From: Levilactobacillus wangkuiensis
GTDB lineage: Bacteria > Bacillota > Bacilli > Lactobacillales > Lactobacillaceae
Assembly: GCF_016861605.1 (NCBI RefSeq)
Contig: NZ_BOLM01000008.1
Coordinates: 1-64,000 of the forward strand
Reading direction: 5' to 3'
DNA: 64,000 nt
In this document: positions 9,523 to 19,745 of the stretch, piece by piece
Numbering within the stretch: position 1 is the first letter of the stretch
Layout of the letters: the number at the start of each line of letters is the position of its first letter
Position numbers and translations under genes: made by a program
Notes under the pieces: generated by a model
What the model saw: only the letters and a program-made list of their open reading frames with translations
What the model was told of the DNA's origin: nothing
The model's database searches: none

Positions 9523-10458
9523 TTATTTAGCTGCAGCGGCCTTTAGGTCTTCGATGAAACTGAAGGCTTCTTGGCCCGCGATACCGCCATCACCGACCGC
9601 CGTCGTGATCTGCCGCAAATCTTTTTGCCGCACATCGCCGATAGCGAAGATGCCAGGAACGGCCGTCCGCATGTGTTCGTCGGTCTTGATCCAACCAGCG
9701 TCATCCGTGATGCCCAGGTCCTTGAACGGATCGGTCATTGGTAAGTTCCCCACGTAAATGAAGACCCCACTCACAGCCTTTTCGCCAGTTTCACCCGTCA
9801 CGTTGTTCTTCGTGGCCACACCGGTCACCTTCATGTCGTCACCCAACACTTCGGTCACACTGGTGTTCCAAACGAATTCGATCTTGTCGTTAGCAAATGC
9901 CCGGTCCTGAATAACCTTTTGGGCCCGCAATTGGTCACGCCGAACGTAGACCGTGACCTTGGAAGCTAATCCAGAGAGGTAGATGCTCTCTTCAACAGCG
10001 GAATCCCCGCCACCGATGACGGCAACTTCGCGGTTCTTAAAGAACGCCCCGTCGCAGACCGCGCAGTAGGAAACACCACGGCCACCGAATTTATCTTCGC
10101 CAGGCACGCCCAGCTTCTTGTATTCGGAACCGGAACCAATGATGACAGCCTTCGCAGCGTAATCACCGTCGTCGGTCTTAACCACCTTGTGGTCACCGTG
10201 ATCTTCAATGGCTTCAACGCTACCGTATGCAAACTCAGCCCCAAATTGGGTCGAGCCTTCGTACATGTCCTTGGCCAGGTCGGGTCCGAGAACGGACTTG
10301 AACCCAGGATAGTTTTCAATGGCGGCCGTGTTGTTCATCTGACCCCCATAGATGCCGCGATCCAACATTAAAACGGATAAGTTGGCCCGTGAGGCGTACA
10401 GCGCTCCGGTCATCCCACCGGGGCCGGCGCCGATTACAATCACATCATAATTCTTCAA
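9523..10458 (-). CDS. trxB: Thioredoxin reductase
   Basis: This 311-residue flavoenzyme transfers electrons from NADPH to thioredoxin. The FAD motif GAGPGGM is at residues 10-16. The redox pair CAVC (Cys132 and Cys135) sits in the NADPH domain, followed by the nucleotide-binding GGGDSAVEE. The C-terminal FAD segment AIGDVR is present. Length and motif order are typical of low-molecular-weight bacterial enzymes. It is the last gene of the hprK-lgt-gpsA-galU-trxB run and is followed by a terminator. Confidence 0.97.
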   Translation of the reverse strand: MKNYDVIVIGAGPGGMTGALYASRANLSVLMLDRGIYGGQMNNTAAIENYPGFKSVLGPDLAKDMYEGSTQFGAEFAYGSVEAIEDHGDHKVVKTDDGDYAAKAVIIGSGSEYKKLGVPGEDKFGGRGVSYCAVCDGAFFKNREVAVIGGGDSAVEESIYLSGLASKVTVYVRRDQLRAQKVIQDRAFANDKIEFVWNTSVTEVLGDDMKVTGVATKNNVTGETGEKAVSGVFIYVGNLPMTDPFKDLGITDDAGWIKTDEHMRTAVPGIFAIGDVRQKDLRQITTAVGDGGIAGQEAFSFIEDLKAAAAK

Positions 10459-10528
10459 GCGTAACGCTCCCTTCCACTCTTGCCTTGATGATAGAGCCTA
10501 CTTTACTATTAAAAAGTAAGTTTGTCAC

Positions 10529-11434
10529 CTATTTCGACTTGGGTGCCTTCTCGTCGGCCTTAGCCAGCTTAGCGCCCAACTCTTTAATGTAGGCCCGGAG
10601 TTGGTCTTTGGTTTCTGGATGGTTCAAGCCATATTCGATGTTGGTTTGAATCCAGCCGAATTTATTGCCGACGTCAAACCGTTTGCCCGTATACTCGTGG
10701 GCAAACACGCGTTGGGTCTTGTTTAGATTATCAATGGCATCCGTTAATTGCAGTTCATTGCCCAAGCCAACTGGCGTGTTCTCCAGGGCTTCAAAAATTT
10801 CTGGGGTGAACAGGTACCGGCCAATAATGGCCAAGTCACTAGGTGCCTCGTCCGGTTGGGGCTTTTCCACAAAATTCGTGACGTTGTACAGTCCTGGCGC
10901 CGTTTCCTCGGAAGGATTGATCACGCCATACTTTGCCGTGTCCTTGTGTGGCACCCGCATCACTGCCAGCGTAGAGGCCCCGGTTTCTTCATACCGGTCG
11001 ATCAATTGCTTGGTCAGTGGTACCTTGCTGTCGGTCATGTCGTCACCCAACATCACCACAAAAGGTTCGTCGCCGATGAAGGCCTTGGCCGTCAATACGG
11101 CATCCCCCAAGCCCCGTGGATAAGGCTGGCGAATAAAGTAGAGATTCATGCCCGTAGTTTCCTGGACCTGGCGTAGCAGGTCATCCTTATGCTTGGCTTC
11201 CAAATTCGCTTCCAATTCCGGGTTGGAATCAAAGTGATCTTCAATCGAGCGCTTAGACTTGCCATCCACGATCACGATATCCTCAATGCCAGACTTGCGG
11301 GCTTCCTCAACGATGAATTGAATCGTTGGCTTGTCCACGATAGGTAACATTTCCTTCGCTAACGCTTTGGTTGCAGGTAAGAAACGGGTTCCCAAACCCG
11401 CCGCTGGAATCACTGCTTTTCTAACTTTTCTCAT
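10529..11434 (-). CDS. galU: UTP-glucose-1-phosphate uridylyltransferase
   Basis: This 301-residue enzyme makes UDP-glucose from UTP and glucose-1-phosphate, feeding cell-wall polymers and the Leloir pathway. The nucleotidyl-transferase signature is at the N-terminus ([22 protein letters not shown] is the region; GLGTRFLP is the core). The sugar-nucleotide-binding FVVMLGDDM and VEKP segments follow. The C-terminus is lysine-rich (EKAPKSK). It lies 35 bases after gpsA and 70 bases before trxB on the same strand, probably in one operon. Confidence 0.97.
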   Translation of the reverse strand: MRKVRKAVIPAAGLGTRFLPATKALAKEMLPIVDKPTIQFIVEEARKSGIEDIVIVDGKSKRSIEDHFDSNPELEANLEAKHKDDLLRQVQETTGMNLYFIRQPYPRGLGDAVLTAKAFIGDEPFVVMLGDDMTDSKVPLTKQLIDRYEETGASTLAVMRVPHKDTAKYGVINPSEETAPGLYNVTNFVEKPQPDEAPSDLAIIGRYLFTPEIFEALENTPVGLGNELQLTDAIDNLNKTQRVFAHEYTGKRFDVGNKFGWIQTNIEYGLNHPETKDQLRAYIKELGAKLAKADEKAPKSK

Positions 11435-11469
11435 AGTAATAAGATCCTTCCTCGTATCCCCAGAAATTT

Positions 11470-12483
11470 TTAAAATTCAGACCGACCCTCGCGTTGCATC
11501 AAATCAGAGATGGCGGCGCGAATGTCCTTGCCCTCATAAATAACCTGATAGATGGCTTCCGTGATTGGCATGGAAACGCCGCGTTCACGGGAAAGTTCGT
11601 AAGCGGCCTTGGTCGTTGCCAAGCCTTCGATGACCATGCCCATGTGATTGATGACGTCATCTAACGCCTCACCGCGGCCCAGCTCATCGCCGGCCCGCCA
11701 GTTCCGTGAATTAGAACTCGTGGCGGTCACGATAATGTCACCGACACCGGACAGCCCAATGAAGGTCATCGGATCGGCGCCAAAGGAGGTCCCCAACCGA
11801 GAGATTTCGGCCAGACCCCGGGTCATCAAGGCAGCCTTGGCGTTGTCGCCGTAGCCTAAACCGTGTAAGGCCCCGGCACCCAAAGCAATGATATTCTTCA
11901 ATGCGGCACCAATTTCGACCCCAATAATGTCGGGATTGGTGTAGACCCGGAAGTATGGCGTCATGAACAGTTTTTGCACGTATTTAGCCGCGTCAGGGCT
12001 CACGCTAGCGGCCGTTACCAAGGTAATATCCTTGCGAGCAACGTCTTCCGCGTGACTTGGGCCAGACAAGACGGTCACGGCCTTGCGGTTGGCTGCGGGA
12101 ATCTCTTCCTCCAGCACTTGTGACAACCGCTTGTAAGTCTTCTGTTCAATCCCTTTGCTGGCGTGAATCAGTTCAGGTTGTAAGTTCTTAGCCTTTAAAA
12201 TTTCAGCAACCTGACCCGCCACGGACCGAATGGCCTTGGTTGGGACGACAAATAAAATGGCGTCCACGCCGTCCAGAGCGCTCGCCAAATCGGAGTAAGC
12301 CACTAACGACGGAGAGAAAGTAAAGTCCTTAATGTAATGCGTGTTCGTATGCTGCTGGTTTAATTCCTCAACTTGTTTGGGATTGTACGACCAGAGGCGG
12401 ACGTCATGACCATTTTCGTCCAAAACGCTCGCTAAGATTGATCCCCATGAACCGGCACCGAGTACTGCAATTTTCTCTGACAT
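11470..12483 (-). CDS. gpsA: Glycerol-3-phosphate dehydrogenase (NAD(P)+)
   Basis: This 337-residue cytosolic enzyme reduces dihydroxyacetone phosphate to sn-glycerol-3-phosphate, the backbone for phospholipids and teichoic acids. The dinucleotide fold GAGSWG is at residues 9-14. The conserved catalytic-lysine region [17 protein letters not shown] and the substrate motif NSRN are present. It follows lgt by 15 bases. Lgt needs phosphatidylglycerol, which GpsA ultimately supplies, so the neighbours are linked by lipid metabolism. Confidence 0.97.
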   Translation of the reverse strand: MSEKIAVLGAGSWGSILASVLDENGHDVRLWSYNPKQVEELNQQHTNTHYIKDFTFSPSLVAYSDLASALDGVDAILFVVPTKAIRSVAGQVAEILKAKNLQPELIHASKGIEQKTYKRLSQVLEEEIPAANRKAVTVLSGPSHAEDVARKDITLVTAASVSPDAAKYVQKLFMTPYFRVYTNPDIIGVEIGAALKNIIALGAGALHGLGYGDNAKAALMTRGLAEISRLGTSFGADPMTFIGLSGVGDIIVTATSSNSRNWRAGDELGRGEALDDVINHMGMVIEGLATTKAAYELSRERGVSMPITEAIYQVIYEGKDIRAAISDLMQREGRSEF

Positions 12484-12498
12484 AGTAATGGATTCTCC

Positions 12499-13362
12499 TT
12501 ATTTAGAAAGATTAGTTTTTTCTTGAAACGGATTTCCGTCAAGGTAAGCGATTGGTGGCGTGGCCGCCCGTCGCCGGGATACCCAGAGAATCAGGGCACC
12601 CACAAACAAGATGATTGACAACAGCTGGGACACCCGGATGACGCCCAACAACATCAGGCTATCCGTCCGCATGCCTTCGATAAAGAACCGGCCAAATGAG
12701 TACCACATCACGTAGCCCAGGAAGACCTCGCCCTGCTTGAAGAGCTTGGGATAGTGACGCAGGCTCATCAAAATGACGAAGCCCATCAGATCCCAGGTCG
12801 ACTCATACAGGTAGGTGGGCTGGCGGTAAGCCCCGTTGATTAACATTTGATTGATGATCCAGTTAGGCAGATGGAGCCCCTGCAGGAAGGCCAGGCTAGT
12901 GACACGGCCAAAGGCTTCCTGATTCATAAAGTTGCCCCACCGACCAATGGCTTGGCCCAGAATAACGGTCGGCGCGGCCACATCCAACATCAACCACACC
13001 GGAATGAACCGGGAACGGCAGAAGAAGTACACGACCAGGCCGGCCCCAATCAGCGAGCCGTAAATGGCGATACCCCCATCCCAAATCGCAATGATCTCAC
13101 CGGGATGGTGCTGGTAGTACGACCATTGAAAAATAACGTAGTAAGCGCGGGCCGCAATCAAAGCGGCCGGCAATGCCCAGAGAATCATGTCGTAAATATC
13201 ATCCGACTTGATTCCCCGGCGGTCGCCCTCCCGCACTGCCAGGGTCACCGCAATGATGACCCCGGTCGCAATAATGACGCCGTACCAGTGGACTGCAATC
13301 GGTCCGAGGTGAATGGCGATGGGGTTCAACGCCGCCACAATAGGTGAAAAGATAACGCCCAT
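12499..13362 (-). CDS. lgt: Prolipoprotein diacylglyceryl transferase
   Basis: This 287-residue multi-pass membrane enzyme transfers diacylglycerol from phosphatidylglycerol to the lipobox cysteine of prolipoproteins. It shows about seven hydrophobic segments, the catalytic-region [10 protein letters not shown] near residue 25, and the family signature [13 protein letters not shown]. It starts five bases after hprK ends, so the two are probably translationally coupled. The gene order hprK-lgt is widespread in Firmicutes. Confidence 0.97.
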   Translation of the reverse strand: MGVIFSPIVAALNPIAIHLGPIAVHWYGVIIATGVIIAVTLAVREGDRRGIKSDDIYDMILWALPAALIAARAYYVIFQWSYYQHHPGEIIAIWDGGIAIYGSLIGAGLVVYFFCRSRFIPVWLMLDVAAPTVILGQAIGRWGNFMNQEAFGRVTSLAFLQGLHLPNWIINQMLINGAYRQPTYLYESTWDLMGFVILMSLRHYPKLFKQGEVFLGYVMWYSFGRFFIEGMRTDSLMLLGVIRVSQLLSIILFVGALILWVSRRRAATPPIAYLDGNPFQEKTNLSK

Positions 13363-13367
13363 CTCCC

Positions 13368-14303
13368 TTATGATTTATTTCCGTTTTGCTTAATTAAGCG
13401 CTTTAAGTTTTCATCAAAGACCTTGGTGGCATCGTAGCCCATTGACCGTGCCCGGAAGTTCATGGCGGCGGCTTCAATGATGATGGCCAGGTTACGCCCA
13501 GTCTTCACGGGAATACTAATCTTTGGCACCACGACATCAAAGAACCGTTGCGTCTCATCGTTATTGCCGAGGCGGTCAAAGTGGTTATCGTCCTTCCAGA
13601 GTTCCAGGTGAACGATCAAATCGATGTCCGTTTCACTCCGGACGGCACCGGCACCAAAGAGGTTCATCACGTCAATGATCCCGATTCCCCGAATCTCAAG
13701 CAGATGGCTCAAAATGGCTGGGGCGGCCCCAACCAGGGTCTGTTCATCCTGCTGGTACACTTCAACGCGGTCATCGGCAATCAACCGGTGGCCCCGTTTA
13801 ACCAGTTCCAACGCGGTTTCACTCTTCCCAACACCGGAGTCACCGGTAATCATGACCCCAACCCCGTAAATGTCCACGAGAACCCCGTGAACGGATTGGC
13901 GTTCGGCTAGTTTGCCTTCCAAAAAGTTGGTCATGTTACTGAGAACCCGTGACGTGGTGAGCTTGGTCCCTAAGATAGGGATCCCCGCCTCAGCAGCAGA
14001 TTCCTTGAGTTCTTCTGGGGGATCCAGTTGCGTGGAAATCACAAATGCGGGTGTCTCGGGTTGACACATCTTCCGCATCACATCGAGCAATTTCTTGTGA
14101 CTCATGCCCTTTGCAAACGAGGTTTCGGTGATTCCCAGTAACTGAACCCGTTTTGCTGGATAGTAATTAAAATAACCGGTCAATTCCAATCCTGGCCGGG
14201 AAATATCGCTGGTCGTAATTTGACGGTCTAGATTTTCTTCGCCGGAATACACATCTAAGCGGTTGGCTTTGACGAGTTCGGCAACCGTGACACTTTCTGT
14301 CAT
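13368..14303 (-). CDS. hprK: HPr kinase/phosphorylase
   Basis: This 311-residue bifunctional enzyme phosphorylates and dephosphorylates Ser46 of HPr, setting carbon catabolite control with CcpA. The Walker A (GDSGVGKS) is at residues 154-161, followed by the [12 protein letters not shown] segment. The family signature [19 protein letters not shown] is complete. It heads the hprK-lgt-gpsA-galU-trxB operon. A plausible target in this window is the cre site before lrgA (33879-33892). Confidence 0.98.
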   Translation of the reverse strand: MTESVTVAELVKANRLDVYSGEENLDRQITTSDISRPGLELTGYFNYYPAKRVQLLGITETSFAKGMSHKKLLDVMRKMCQPETPAFVISTQLDPPEELKESAAEAGIPILGTKLTTSRVLSNMTNFLEGKLAERQSVHGVLVDIYGVGVMITGDSGVGKSETALELVKRGHRLIADDRVEVYQQDEQTLVGAAPAILSHLLEIRGIGIIDVMNLFGAGAVRSETDIDLIVHLELWKDDNHFDRLGNNDETQRFFDVVVPKISIPVKTGRNLAIIIEAAAMNFRARSMGYDATKVFDENLKRLIKQNGNKS

Positions 14304-14391
14304 GGGCGCTCCTCCTTACTGCATAGTAAACTACTTTAATTTTAGCACTTTCCCGTGGGAACTCCCACCAAATTAAACCGGTAGCAGCAAG

Positions 14392-14772
14392 TTATCCTCG
14401 GGCAAAGTGGTCGCTGATAATCGCGTTACATAACGACATGATCACCGCAATGATCAGGGTCGTACCAAACGAGCTGAACGCAAAGTTGGCACCAACAAAC
14501 GCCGAGGTCAACTCAAGCATGGCGGCGTTCAGCACGATACTGAACAAACCCAGGGTCAAAATGGTAATCGGCAGCGAGAGCACGAAGAGAATCGGCTTGA
14601 CCACCGCATTTAATAGAGCCAGCACGAAGCTTGCCAGTAAGGCGATCCAGACGCTGGAGACATAGAAGCTATTTTGAAATGACCCGGCCAGCGAGCTCTG
14701 GAAAAAGCCGGCTAATGCCAGGAAGATTAACGCGTTTACAAAAATTCTTGGCCAAAACCGCACCCTACTCAC
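14392..14772 (-). CDS. Phage-holin-like (YvlD/holin family IV) membrane protein
   Basis: This 126-residue protein has four hydrophobic segments, among them IALLASFVLALLNAVVKPIL and LPITILTLGLFSIVLNAAML. The VVKPILFVLSLPITILTLGLF-type core is typical of the small integral proteins annotated as family IV holins or YvlD. It is very unlikely to be a phage lysis gene, as no phage genes are nearby. It overlaps the end of the PspC-domain gene by eight bases, and such pairs are commonly envelope-stress linked. Confidence 0.8.
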   Translation of the reverse strand: MSRVRFWPRIFVNALIFLALAGFFQSSLAGSFQNSFYVSSVWIALLASFVLALLNAVVKPILFVLSLPITILTLGLFSIVLNAAMLELTSAFVGANFAFSSFGTTLIIAVIMSLCNAIISDHFARG

Positions 14773-15100
14773 CGTCCTTGTGAGAATCCTTGACGTCCTG
14801 TTCGGTGACGTCGTGAATCACCTTACGCCCGGTGTGGTCGGGTTCTTGTTGGCCCCCGCTCCGGAATAGATCCCGGAAGTTAGGCGTTGCTGGCTGTGAA
14901 TCATCCAGTGGCATGAAGGTCATCACAACCACGTAGACCAATAGGCCCAAGACGCCGTGGGTGGGAATTGCGAGCGAAACCAAGACGTAGATCAACCGTA
15001 AGAGGTTGGCGTTCCAACCAAAATATTCTGCAATGCCGCCCAATACCCCACCAACCAAGCGGTTAGTACGGGAACGGACGAGACGTTTCTTTGCTGCCAT
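14765..15100 (-). CDS. PspC-domain envelope-stress membrane protein
   Basis: This 111-residue protein starts MAAKKRLVRSRTNRLVGGVL. That segment begins a PspC domain (LGGIAEYFGWNANLLRLIYV) with one or two membrane helices, followed by a charged cytoplasmic tail rich in Asp, Lys and His. AAGGAG lies eleven bases before ATG 15100. A GTG four codons further up is too close to it. It is transcribed with the holin-like gene downstream. PspC proteins sense or counter membrane stress; the role here is inferred. Confidence 0.82.
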   Translation of the reverse strand: MAAKKRLVRSRTNRLVGGVLGGIAEYFGWNANLLRLIYVLVSLAIPTHGVLGLLVYVVVMTFMPLDDSQPATPNFRDLFRSGGQQEPDHTGRKVIHDVTEQDVKDSHKDGE

Positions 15101-15221
15101 AGGCGAACACACTCCTTTTTATTTACCTCATAAACATTTGAAATATATTAACTGACAAACTCTTTACCAGCTCACTAAGTAATCGGCTAGGCGACCACGT
15201 TAGCTTGAGTTAGCAACGTTA

Positions 15222-15398
15222 GCCGCAGGGAGAGTGAAAATGGTCTCAGCCGTGGGAATTGCCTTATCGGCGAACTAGGCCGATTAGGCAATTGATATCT
15301 TTGAGACATCCTGATGGCTCAAAGTAAGCGCGGAGACCGCTCTTTGGCTCCGGGCGTTCGCCCACAGTGTTCCGGACCATTTTCACTCTCCCGGAGGC
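15222..15398 (-). repeat. Structured intergenic repeat, subfamily A, copy 1
   Basis: Read on the minus strand, the ends GCCTCCGGGAGAGTGAAAA and TTTTCACTCTCCCTGCGGC pair as the closing stem. The inner hairpins are GGAG...GCGGTCTCC, CTTTGAGCC...GTCTCAAAG, and AATTGCCT/AGGCAATT with ATCGGC/GCCGAT, leaving A opposite A. It is 177 bp long, the same as copies 2-4. It sits between phoU and the pspC gene. The open frame here is only a translation of the repeat. Confidence 0.8.
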
Positions 15399-15534
15399 CT
15401 GTCCAACGCACAAAACATGGCCTACGGTTAAGTGCTTCTATCATATCCGAAATGGCCTTAGTAAATCCAGTAATCTTACGAGAATTATCACCGTTCCGGA
15501 AGCCAACACCCCAGTTTCTCGGGCTCACTAGGGC

Positions 15535-15580
15535 AAGAATAACGAAAGCGGCCACTGAAAGCAAGTCTTCAGTGGCCGTT
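15535..15580 (-). terminator. Terminator of the pst-phoU operon
   Basis: A perfect ten-base stem (GGCCACTGAA with TTCAGTGGCC, 15550-15577) is followed on the minus strand by CTTTCGTTATTCTT, about 50 bases past the phoU stop. Confidence 0.8.
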
Positions 15581-15628
15581 CTCATCAATCTTCAGTTTAG
15601 ATTAAGCTTTCACACTGTTCGCAACGGA

Positions 15629-16309
15629 TTACGCCGTTTCGCCATCCTGGCTTGCCGTGTTCAATTCAATGATTTGGCCGGACTTCAGGTAAACGATCCA
15701 TTCACAGACATTCGTCACGTAATCCCCAATTCGGCTGAGGTCTTGCGCCACGTTCAAGTAAATGGACGCACCCGTTTCAAACGCCGGGTCGCTACGCATC
15801 TGGGCGTAACTATCGGCCCGTACCTGGTGATTCAGCTGATCCAGTTGCCGGTCGACATCCGCCAACTTGCGGGCTTCGTGGTCATTCTTATCCACGTACG
15901 CCGCCAAGACATCCTTGACCATCTGCGTCGTCATCAGCCCCATCTGGTTCAGTAACTGTTCTAAAACGGGAATCTTTTGCTTCGTGCCAAATTTAATCGT
16001 GGCGTGCGCAATGTTCCGGGCATGATCCCCGGCCCGTTCCAGTTCCGACACGGCCTTTAGAATCGTCACGATTTCTCGGAGATCCGTGGTGACGGGTTGG
16101 TACAAGGCAATCATTTCAAACGTTTTCTTTTCCAACGCAATTTCACGTTCGTTAATATCATGGTCGTGGTCAATGATCTGTTGCGCGGCAACGGCATCCC
16201 GGTTGGTAAAGGAACTCACTGCCTGCTCAATCGTTTCACTGACCAGCATCCCCATTTCAGTAAAGTCAGCATCTAATTCAGCTAACTCATCATCAAATAA
16301 TCTGCGCAT
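15629..16309 (-). CDS. phoU: Phosphate transport regulator PhoU
   Basis: This 226-residue all-helical cytosolic protein carries two PhoU repeats. The metal-binding-type motifs ERAGDHARNIAH and, near the C-terminus, LSRIGDYVTNVCE are both visible. PhoU links the Pst transporter to the PhoR kinase and damps the phosphate response when phosphate is plentiful. It is the last gene of the pstSCAB1B2-phoU operon, twelve bases after the second pstB. Confidence 0.97.
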   Translation of the reverse strand: MRRLFDDELAELDADFTEMGMLVSETIEQAVSSFTNRDAVAAQQIIDHDHDINEREIALEKKTFEMIALYQPVTTDLREIVTILKAVSELERAGDHARNIAHATIKFGTKQKIPVLEQLLNQMGLMTTQMVKDVLAAYVDKNDHEARKLADVDRQLDQLNHQVRADSYAQMRSDPAFETGASIYLNVAQDLSRIGDYVTNVCEWIVYLKSGQIIELNTASQDGETA

Positions 16310-16320
16310 ATCCTGCCTCC

Positions 16321-17079
16321 TTACCCGAAACGACCACTAATGTAGTCTTCTGTCTGCTTGTTCGCTGGGTTCATAAAAATATTCTTCGTTTGATCCACTT
16401 CAATCAGCTCCCCGTTCATGAAGAACGCGGTCCGGTCCGCAATTCGGGACGCCTGCTGGAGGTTATGGGTCACAATAATAATCGTATAATCGTGGCGTAA
16501 ATTCAAGAGAGTTGCTTCAATTTGGCTACTGGACACGGGATCCAACGCACTGGTCGGTTCGTCTAGCAAGATGATTTCTGGTGACACGGCTAAGACCCGC
16601 GCAATGCAGACCCGCTGCTGTTGCCCACCGGAAAGGGCCAGGGCACTTTCATGCAGGTGGTCCTTGACCTCATCCCACACGGCCGCCTGCCGCAAAGACT
16701 TTTCAACGACGGCATCCAGCTTTTCCTTGTCCTTCTCGCCAGCAATCCGCAGTCCGTAGATCACGTTGTCGTAGATGGAGAATGGGAAGGGATTAGGTTG
16801 TTGGAACACCATGCCAATTTCCTTTCGAATCTGTACCGTGTCAGCACTAGGTGCGTACAGGTCGTCGCCCTTAAACTTAATCGTCCCGGTAATCGTGACG
16901 TTTGGAATCAAATCGTTCATCCGGTTGAGGGTCCGCAGGTAAGTGGACTTGCCACATCCCGATGGCCCGATCAATGCGGTGATGCCCTTTTCATCAAAGT
17001 TTAAATTGATGCCCTTTAAGGCTTCCTTGTCCCCGTAGTATAAGTGAAGATCCTGCGTCGTCAAAATTTCTTCTTTCAT
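16321..17079 (-). CDS. pstB: Phosphate ABC transporter ATP-binding protein (second copy)
   Basis: This 252-residue ABC ATPase has GPSGCGKST (Walker A), [16 protein letters not shown] (signature), and [10 protein letters not shown] (Walker B). It energises phosphate uptake by PstC/PstA. It follows the first pstB by 14 bases. The two share the same layout but differ throughout, indicating an old duplication. Two tandem pstB genes are usual in lactobacilli and other Firmicutes. Confidence 0.97.
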   Translation of the reverse strand: MKEEILTTQDLHLYYGDKEALKGINLNFDEKGITALIGPSGCGKSTYLRTLNRMNDLIPNVTITGTIKFKGDDLYAPSADTVQIRKEIGMVFQQPNPFPFSIYDNVIYGLRIAGEKDKEKLDAVVEKSLRQAAVWDEVKDHLHESALALSGGQQQRVCIARVLAVSPEIILLDEPTSALDPVSSSQIEATLLNLRHDYTIIIVTHNLQQASRIADRTAFFMNGELIEVDQTKNIFMNPANKQTEDYISGRFG

Positions 17080-17093
17080 TATTTCTCCTCCTC

Positions 17094-17918
17094 TTAGCCG
17101 AAGTTCCCCGACACGTAATCACTGGTCACCTGCACCGACGGATTGGTAAAGATATGGCTCGTGGTGTCGTACTCCAACACCCGTCCCTGATTGAAAAATG
17201 CCGTATATTCACTGATCCGCGCGGCCTGTTGCATGTTGTGGGTCACAATGATAATCGTGTAATGCTCCTTGAGTGACAACAACGTGTCTTCCAGTTGCCC
17301 GGTCGACACTGGATCCAACGCACTAGCTGGCTCATCCAACAATAGGATGTCTGGCTTGATGGCAATGGCGCGGGCGATACACAACCGCTGCGCCTGACCA
17401 CCGGAAAGTGCCAGCGCACTCTTGTTCAGGTCGTCTTTGACCTGGTCCCAGAGTGCTGCCTGCTTGAGCGACGTCTCCACGATTTCATCTAACTTATGTT
17501 TACCGGTTACCCCCCGGAGTCGTAAAGCAAAAGCGATGTTATCGTAAATTGACTTGGCAAACGGGTTGGGTCGTTGGAAGACCATCCCCACCCGGCGCCG
17601 CATCTCATAGACGTCGATACTGGGCTGATTGATATCCACGCCGCGGTACATGATTTTCCCCGTCACCGTGGCGATCCGATCATTCATCCGGTTCAACGAC
17701 CGCAAGTAGGTCGATTTCCCCGAACCGGAGGGCCCAATCAAGGCCGTGATTTGATTGCTGGCAAACTCCAGGTCGCCTTCAAACAGGGCTTCCTTCTTGC
17801 CATAGTACACGTGGAGGTCTTCCGTGGAGAGAATGACGGGATGGTCCGGGTCACTGAGCTTAATCACGTGCCGCTCTTCCATGGCCATCGCATTTTTTAC
17901 ATCGTTATTCACAAACAT
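17094..17918 (-). CDS. pstB: Phosphate ABC transporter ATP-binding protein (first copy)
   Basis: This 274-residue ABC ATPase has Walker [10 protein letters not shown], signature [16 protein letters not shown] and Walker [11 protein letters not shown]. It carries an N-terminal extension of about 20 residues compared with the second copy. It lies 12 bases after pstA. Whether the two ATPases form a heterodimer or serve different conditions cannot be told from sequence. Confidence 0.97.
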   Translation of the reverse strand: MFVNNDVKNAMAMEERHVIKLSDPDHPVILSTEDLHVYYGKKEALFEGDLEFASNQITALIGPSGSGKSTYLRSLNRMNDRIATVTGKIMYRGVDINQPSIDVYEMRRRVGMVFQRPNPFAKSIYDNIAFALRLRGVTGKHKLDEIVETSLKQAALWDQVKDDLNKSALALSGGQAQRLCIARAIAIKPDILLLDEPASALDPVSTGQLEDTLLSLKEHYTIIIVTHNMQQAARISEYTAFFNQGRVLEYDTTSHIFTNPSVQVTSDYVSGNFG

Positions 17919-17930
17919 GGCTTTCCTCCT

Positions 17931-18815
17931 CTACGCCGACGTCAGGCGCTTATACAAACGTTTGCCCAGGTAACGGGCCGCAAAGTTAAACAGCAGGATG
18001 GCAATCACCAAGACGGCCGATGACCCGGATGAAATGGCCTTAGCGTCCGGCATGATACCTTCCGAATTGATTTTCCAAATGTGAACGGCTAGTGTTTCTG
18101 CCGGCCGCATGGGGTTCAGTGGACTGGAAATGTTAAACGGATTCCAGTCCGTGAAGTCCAATGCTGGGGCACTCTGGCCCGCCGTGTAGATCAACGCGGC
18201 GGCTTCCCCGAAGACCCGGCCGGCACTCAGGATGACCCCGGTCAGGATACTGGGTACCGCGGCGGGTAAGATTACCCGAGTAACGGTCTCCCACCGAGAC
18301 AGGCCGAGTGCCAGGCCACCTTCCCGTTGCACATCACTGATGGTACGCAGGGAATCTTCAATACTCCGCGTCAGCAACGGTAGGTTAAAGAACGTTAGCG
18401 CAAAGGCCCCGGACAAGATGGAAAAACCTAGGTGCAGCTTGACCACAAAGAACAGGAAGCCAAACAACCCAACGACCACGGAAGGCAGCGAACTTAAGAT
18501 TTCAATCGCCGTTCGAATCGTGGTCGTGACCCAATTATCCTTGGCGTATTCATACAGATAAACGGCCGCGCCCAGGGCAATCGGAAAGGAAATCAGCATG
18601 GCGAGGATCAACAGATAAAACGAGTTATACAGTTGAATCCCAACGCCCCCGCCCTTCAGGAACGCCTTCCCCGGTGCGGTCAGGAAGTGCCAGCTTAACT
18701 GGGGCACCCCACTGACCAAAATGTAGCCAAGCAGGGCTAACAAAATCAGAACGACCAATCCGGCAATTCCGTAGAGACCGCCAATGGCAATCTTATTTTG
18801 CGTTTTGGAATTCAT
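17931..18815 (-). CDS. pstA: Phosphate ABC transporter permease PstA
   Basis: This 294-residue permease has six hydrophobic segments and the EAA-type cytoplasmic loop (EGGLALGLSRWETVTRVILPAA) that docks the ATPase. The first base of its start codon is the last base of the pstC stop region (the two share position 18815), so translation is coupled. It forms the membrane channel together with PstC. Confidence 0.97.
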   Translation of the reverse strand: MNSKTQNKIAIGGLYGIAGLVVLILLALLGYILVSGVPQLSWHFLTAPGKAFLKGGGVGIQLYNSFYLLILAMLISFPIALGAAVYLYEYAKDNWVTTTIRTAIEILSSLPSVVVGLFGFLFFVVKLHLGFSILSGAFALTFFNLPLLTRSIEDSLRTISDVQREGGLALGLSRWETVTRVILPAAVPSILTGVILSAGRVFGEAAALIYTAGQSAPALDFTDWNPFNISSPLNPMRPAETLAVHIWKINSEGIMPDAKAISSGSSAVLVIAILLFNFAARYLGKRLYKRLTSA

Positions 18816-19744
18816 TATTGTAAGCGCCCCTTTCGACCAATCAAACGAATAATTAAGTTAAAGACTAATGACATGAATAACAGAACCAGTGCCAGGGACC
18901 ACAGCGCATTGTTTTGCAGCGAGCCCATAACGGTGTTGCCGATTCCCGTTGTCAGGACCGACGTCAGTGTGGACGACGGTGAGACCAGGCTGTTGGGCAT
19001 CAGTGCGGCGTTCCCAATCACCATTTGCACGGCTAAGGCTTCACCGAAGGCCCGCGCCATTCCGAAGACGACCGCGGTCATTAACCCGGGGGTCGCTGCG
19101 CGCAGAACCACCTTGTAGATGGTTTGCCACTGCGTTGCTCCCAAGGCCAGGGAAGCCTCCCGGTAGTAACGGGGCACAGCGCGCAAGGCATCGGCACTCA
19201 TCGACGTCACCGTTGGGAGAATCATCACAAAGAGCACGCAGGTCCCGGAAAGAATCCCGAAACCACTACCGCCAAAGATGGCCCGGGTGGTCGGAACCAC
19301 CACGGAAAGCCCGATAAACCCATAGACTACGGAAGGAATCCCCACTAGGAGTTCCGTCACAGGTTGGAGAATCTTGGCCCCTTTATTGGGTGAAATTTCA
19401 TTCATAAAGACCGCCGTGCCAATCGCAAATGGCGTAGCCACGATGGCCGATAAAATGGTAATTAAGAAGGATCCGACAATCATAGGCAACGCCCCAACTT
19501 CAGGCTTGCCGTTGGCGCCATTGACCCCGGGGTTCCAGCTCTTGCCGGACAAAAAGTCCCAGAGACTCACGTGGTTACTGGTAAACGTTGCAATCCCTTT
19601 GGAGGCCACGAACCCAATGATGGCCACGACGACCGCCACAATCAGCATCAGCGCCGTTAGACTGACCAAGCGCCCCCAAATTTCTAATTTGGCGGCCTTG
19701 GAACGACGCTTCAGCTTGGCTTCTAATTGTTCCGTTGTTTTCAT
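18815..19744 (-). CDS. pstC: Phosphate ABC transporter permease PstC
   Basis: This 309-residue permease has an N-terminal cytoplasmic segment (MKTTEQLEAKLKRRSKAAK), six membrane spans, and the EASLALGATQWQTIYKVVL loop for PstB contact. I chose ATG 19744 because GGAGGG lies upstream inside the end of pstS. The frame runs 13 codons further but without a start signal. Only one base separates it from the pstS stop. Confidence 0.96.
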   Translation of the reverse strand: MKTTEQLEAKLKRRSKAAKLEIWGRLVSLTALMLIVAVVVAIIGFVASKGIATFTSNHVSLWDFLSGKSWNPGVNGANGKPEVGALPMIVGSFLITILSAIVATPFAIGTAVFMNEISPNKGAKILQPVTELLVGIPSVVYGFIGLSVVVPTTRAIFGGSGFGILSGTCVLFVMILPTVTSMSADALRAVPRYYREASLALGATQWQTIYKVVLRAATPGLMTAVVFGMARAFGEALAVQMVIGNAALMPNSLVSPSSTLTSVLTTGIGNTVMGSLQNNALWSLALVLLFMSLVFNLIIRLIGRKGRLQ

Positions 19745-19745
19745 G

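Noticed and set aside
14392-14772. Prophage holin
   Set aside because: No lysin, portal or other phage gene is nearby. The sequence is of the chromosomal YvlD-like type and overlaps a PspC gene.
15319-15588. 89-codon minus-strand frame
   Set aside because: It translates repeat A1 and the phoU terminator. No ribosome site or homology is seen.
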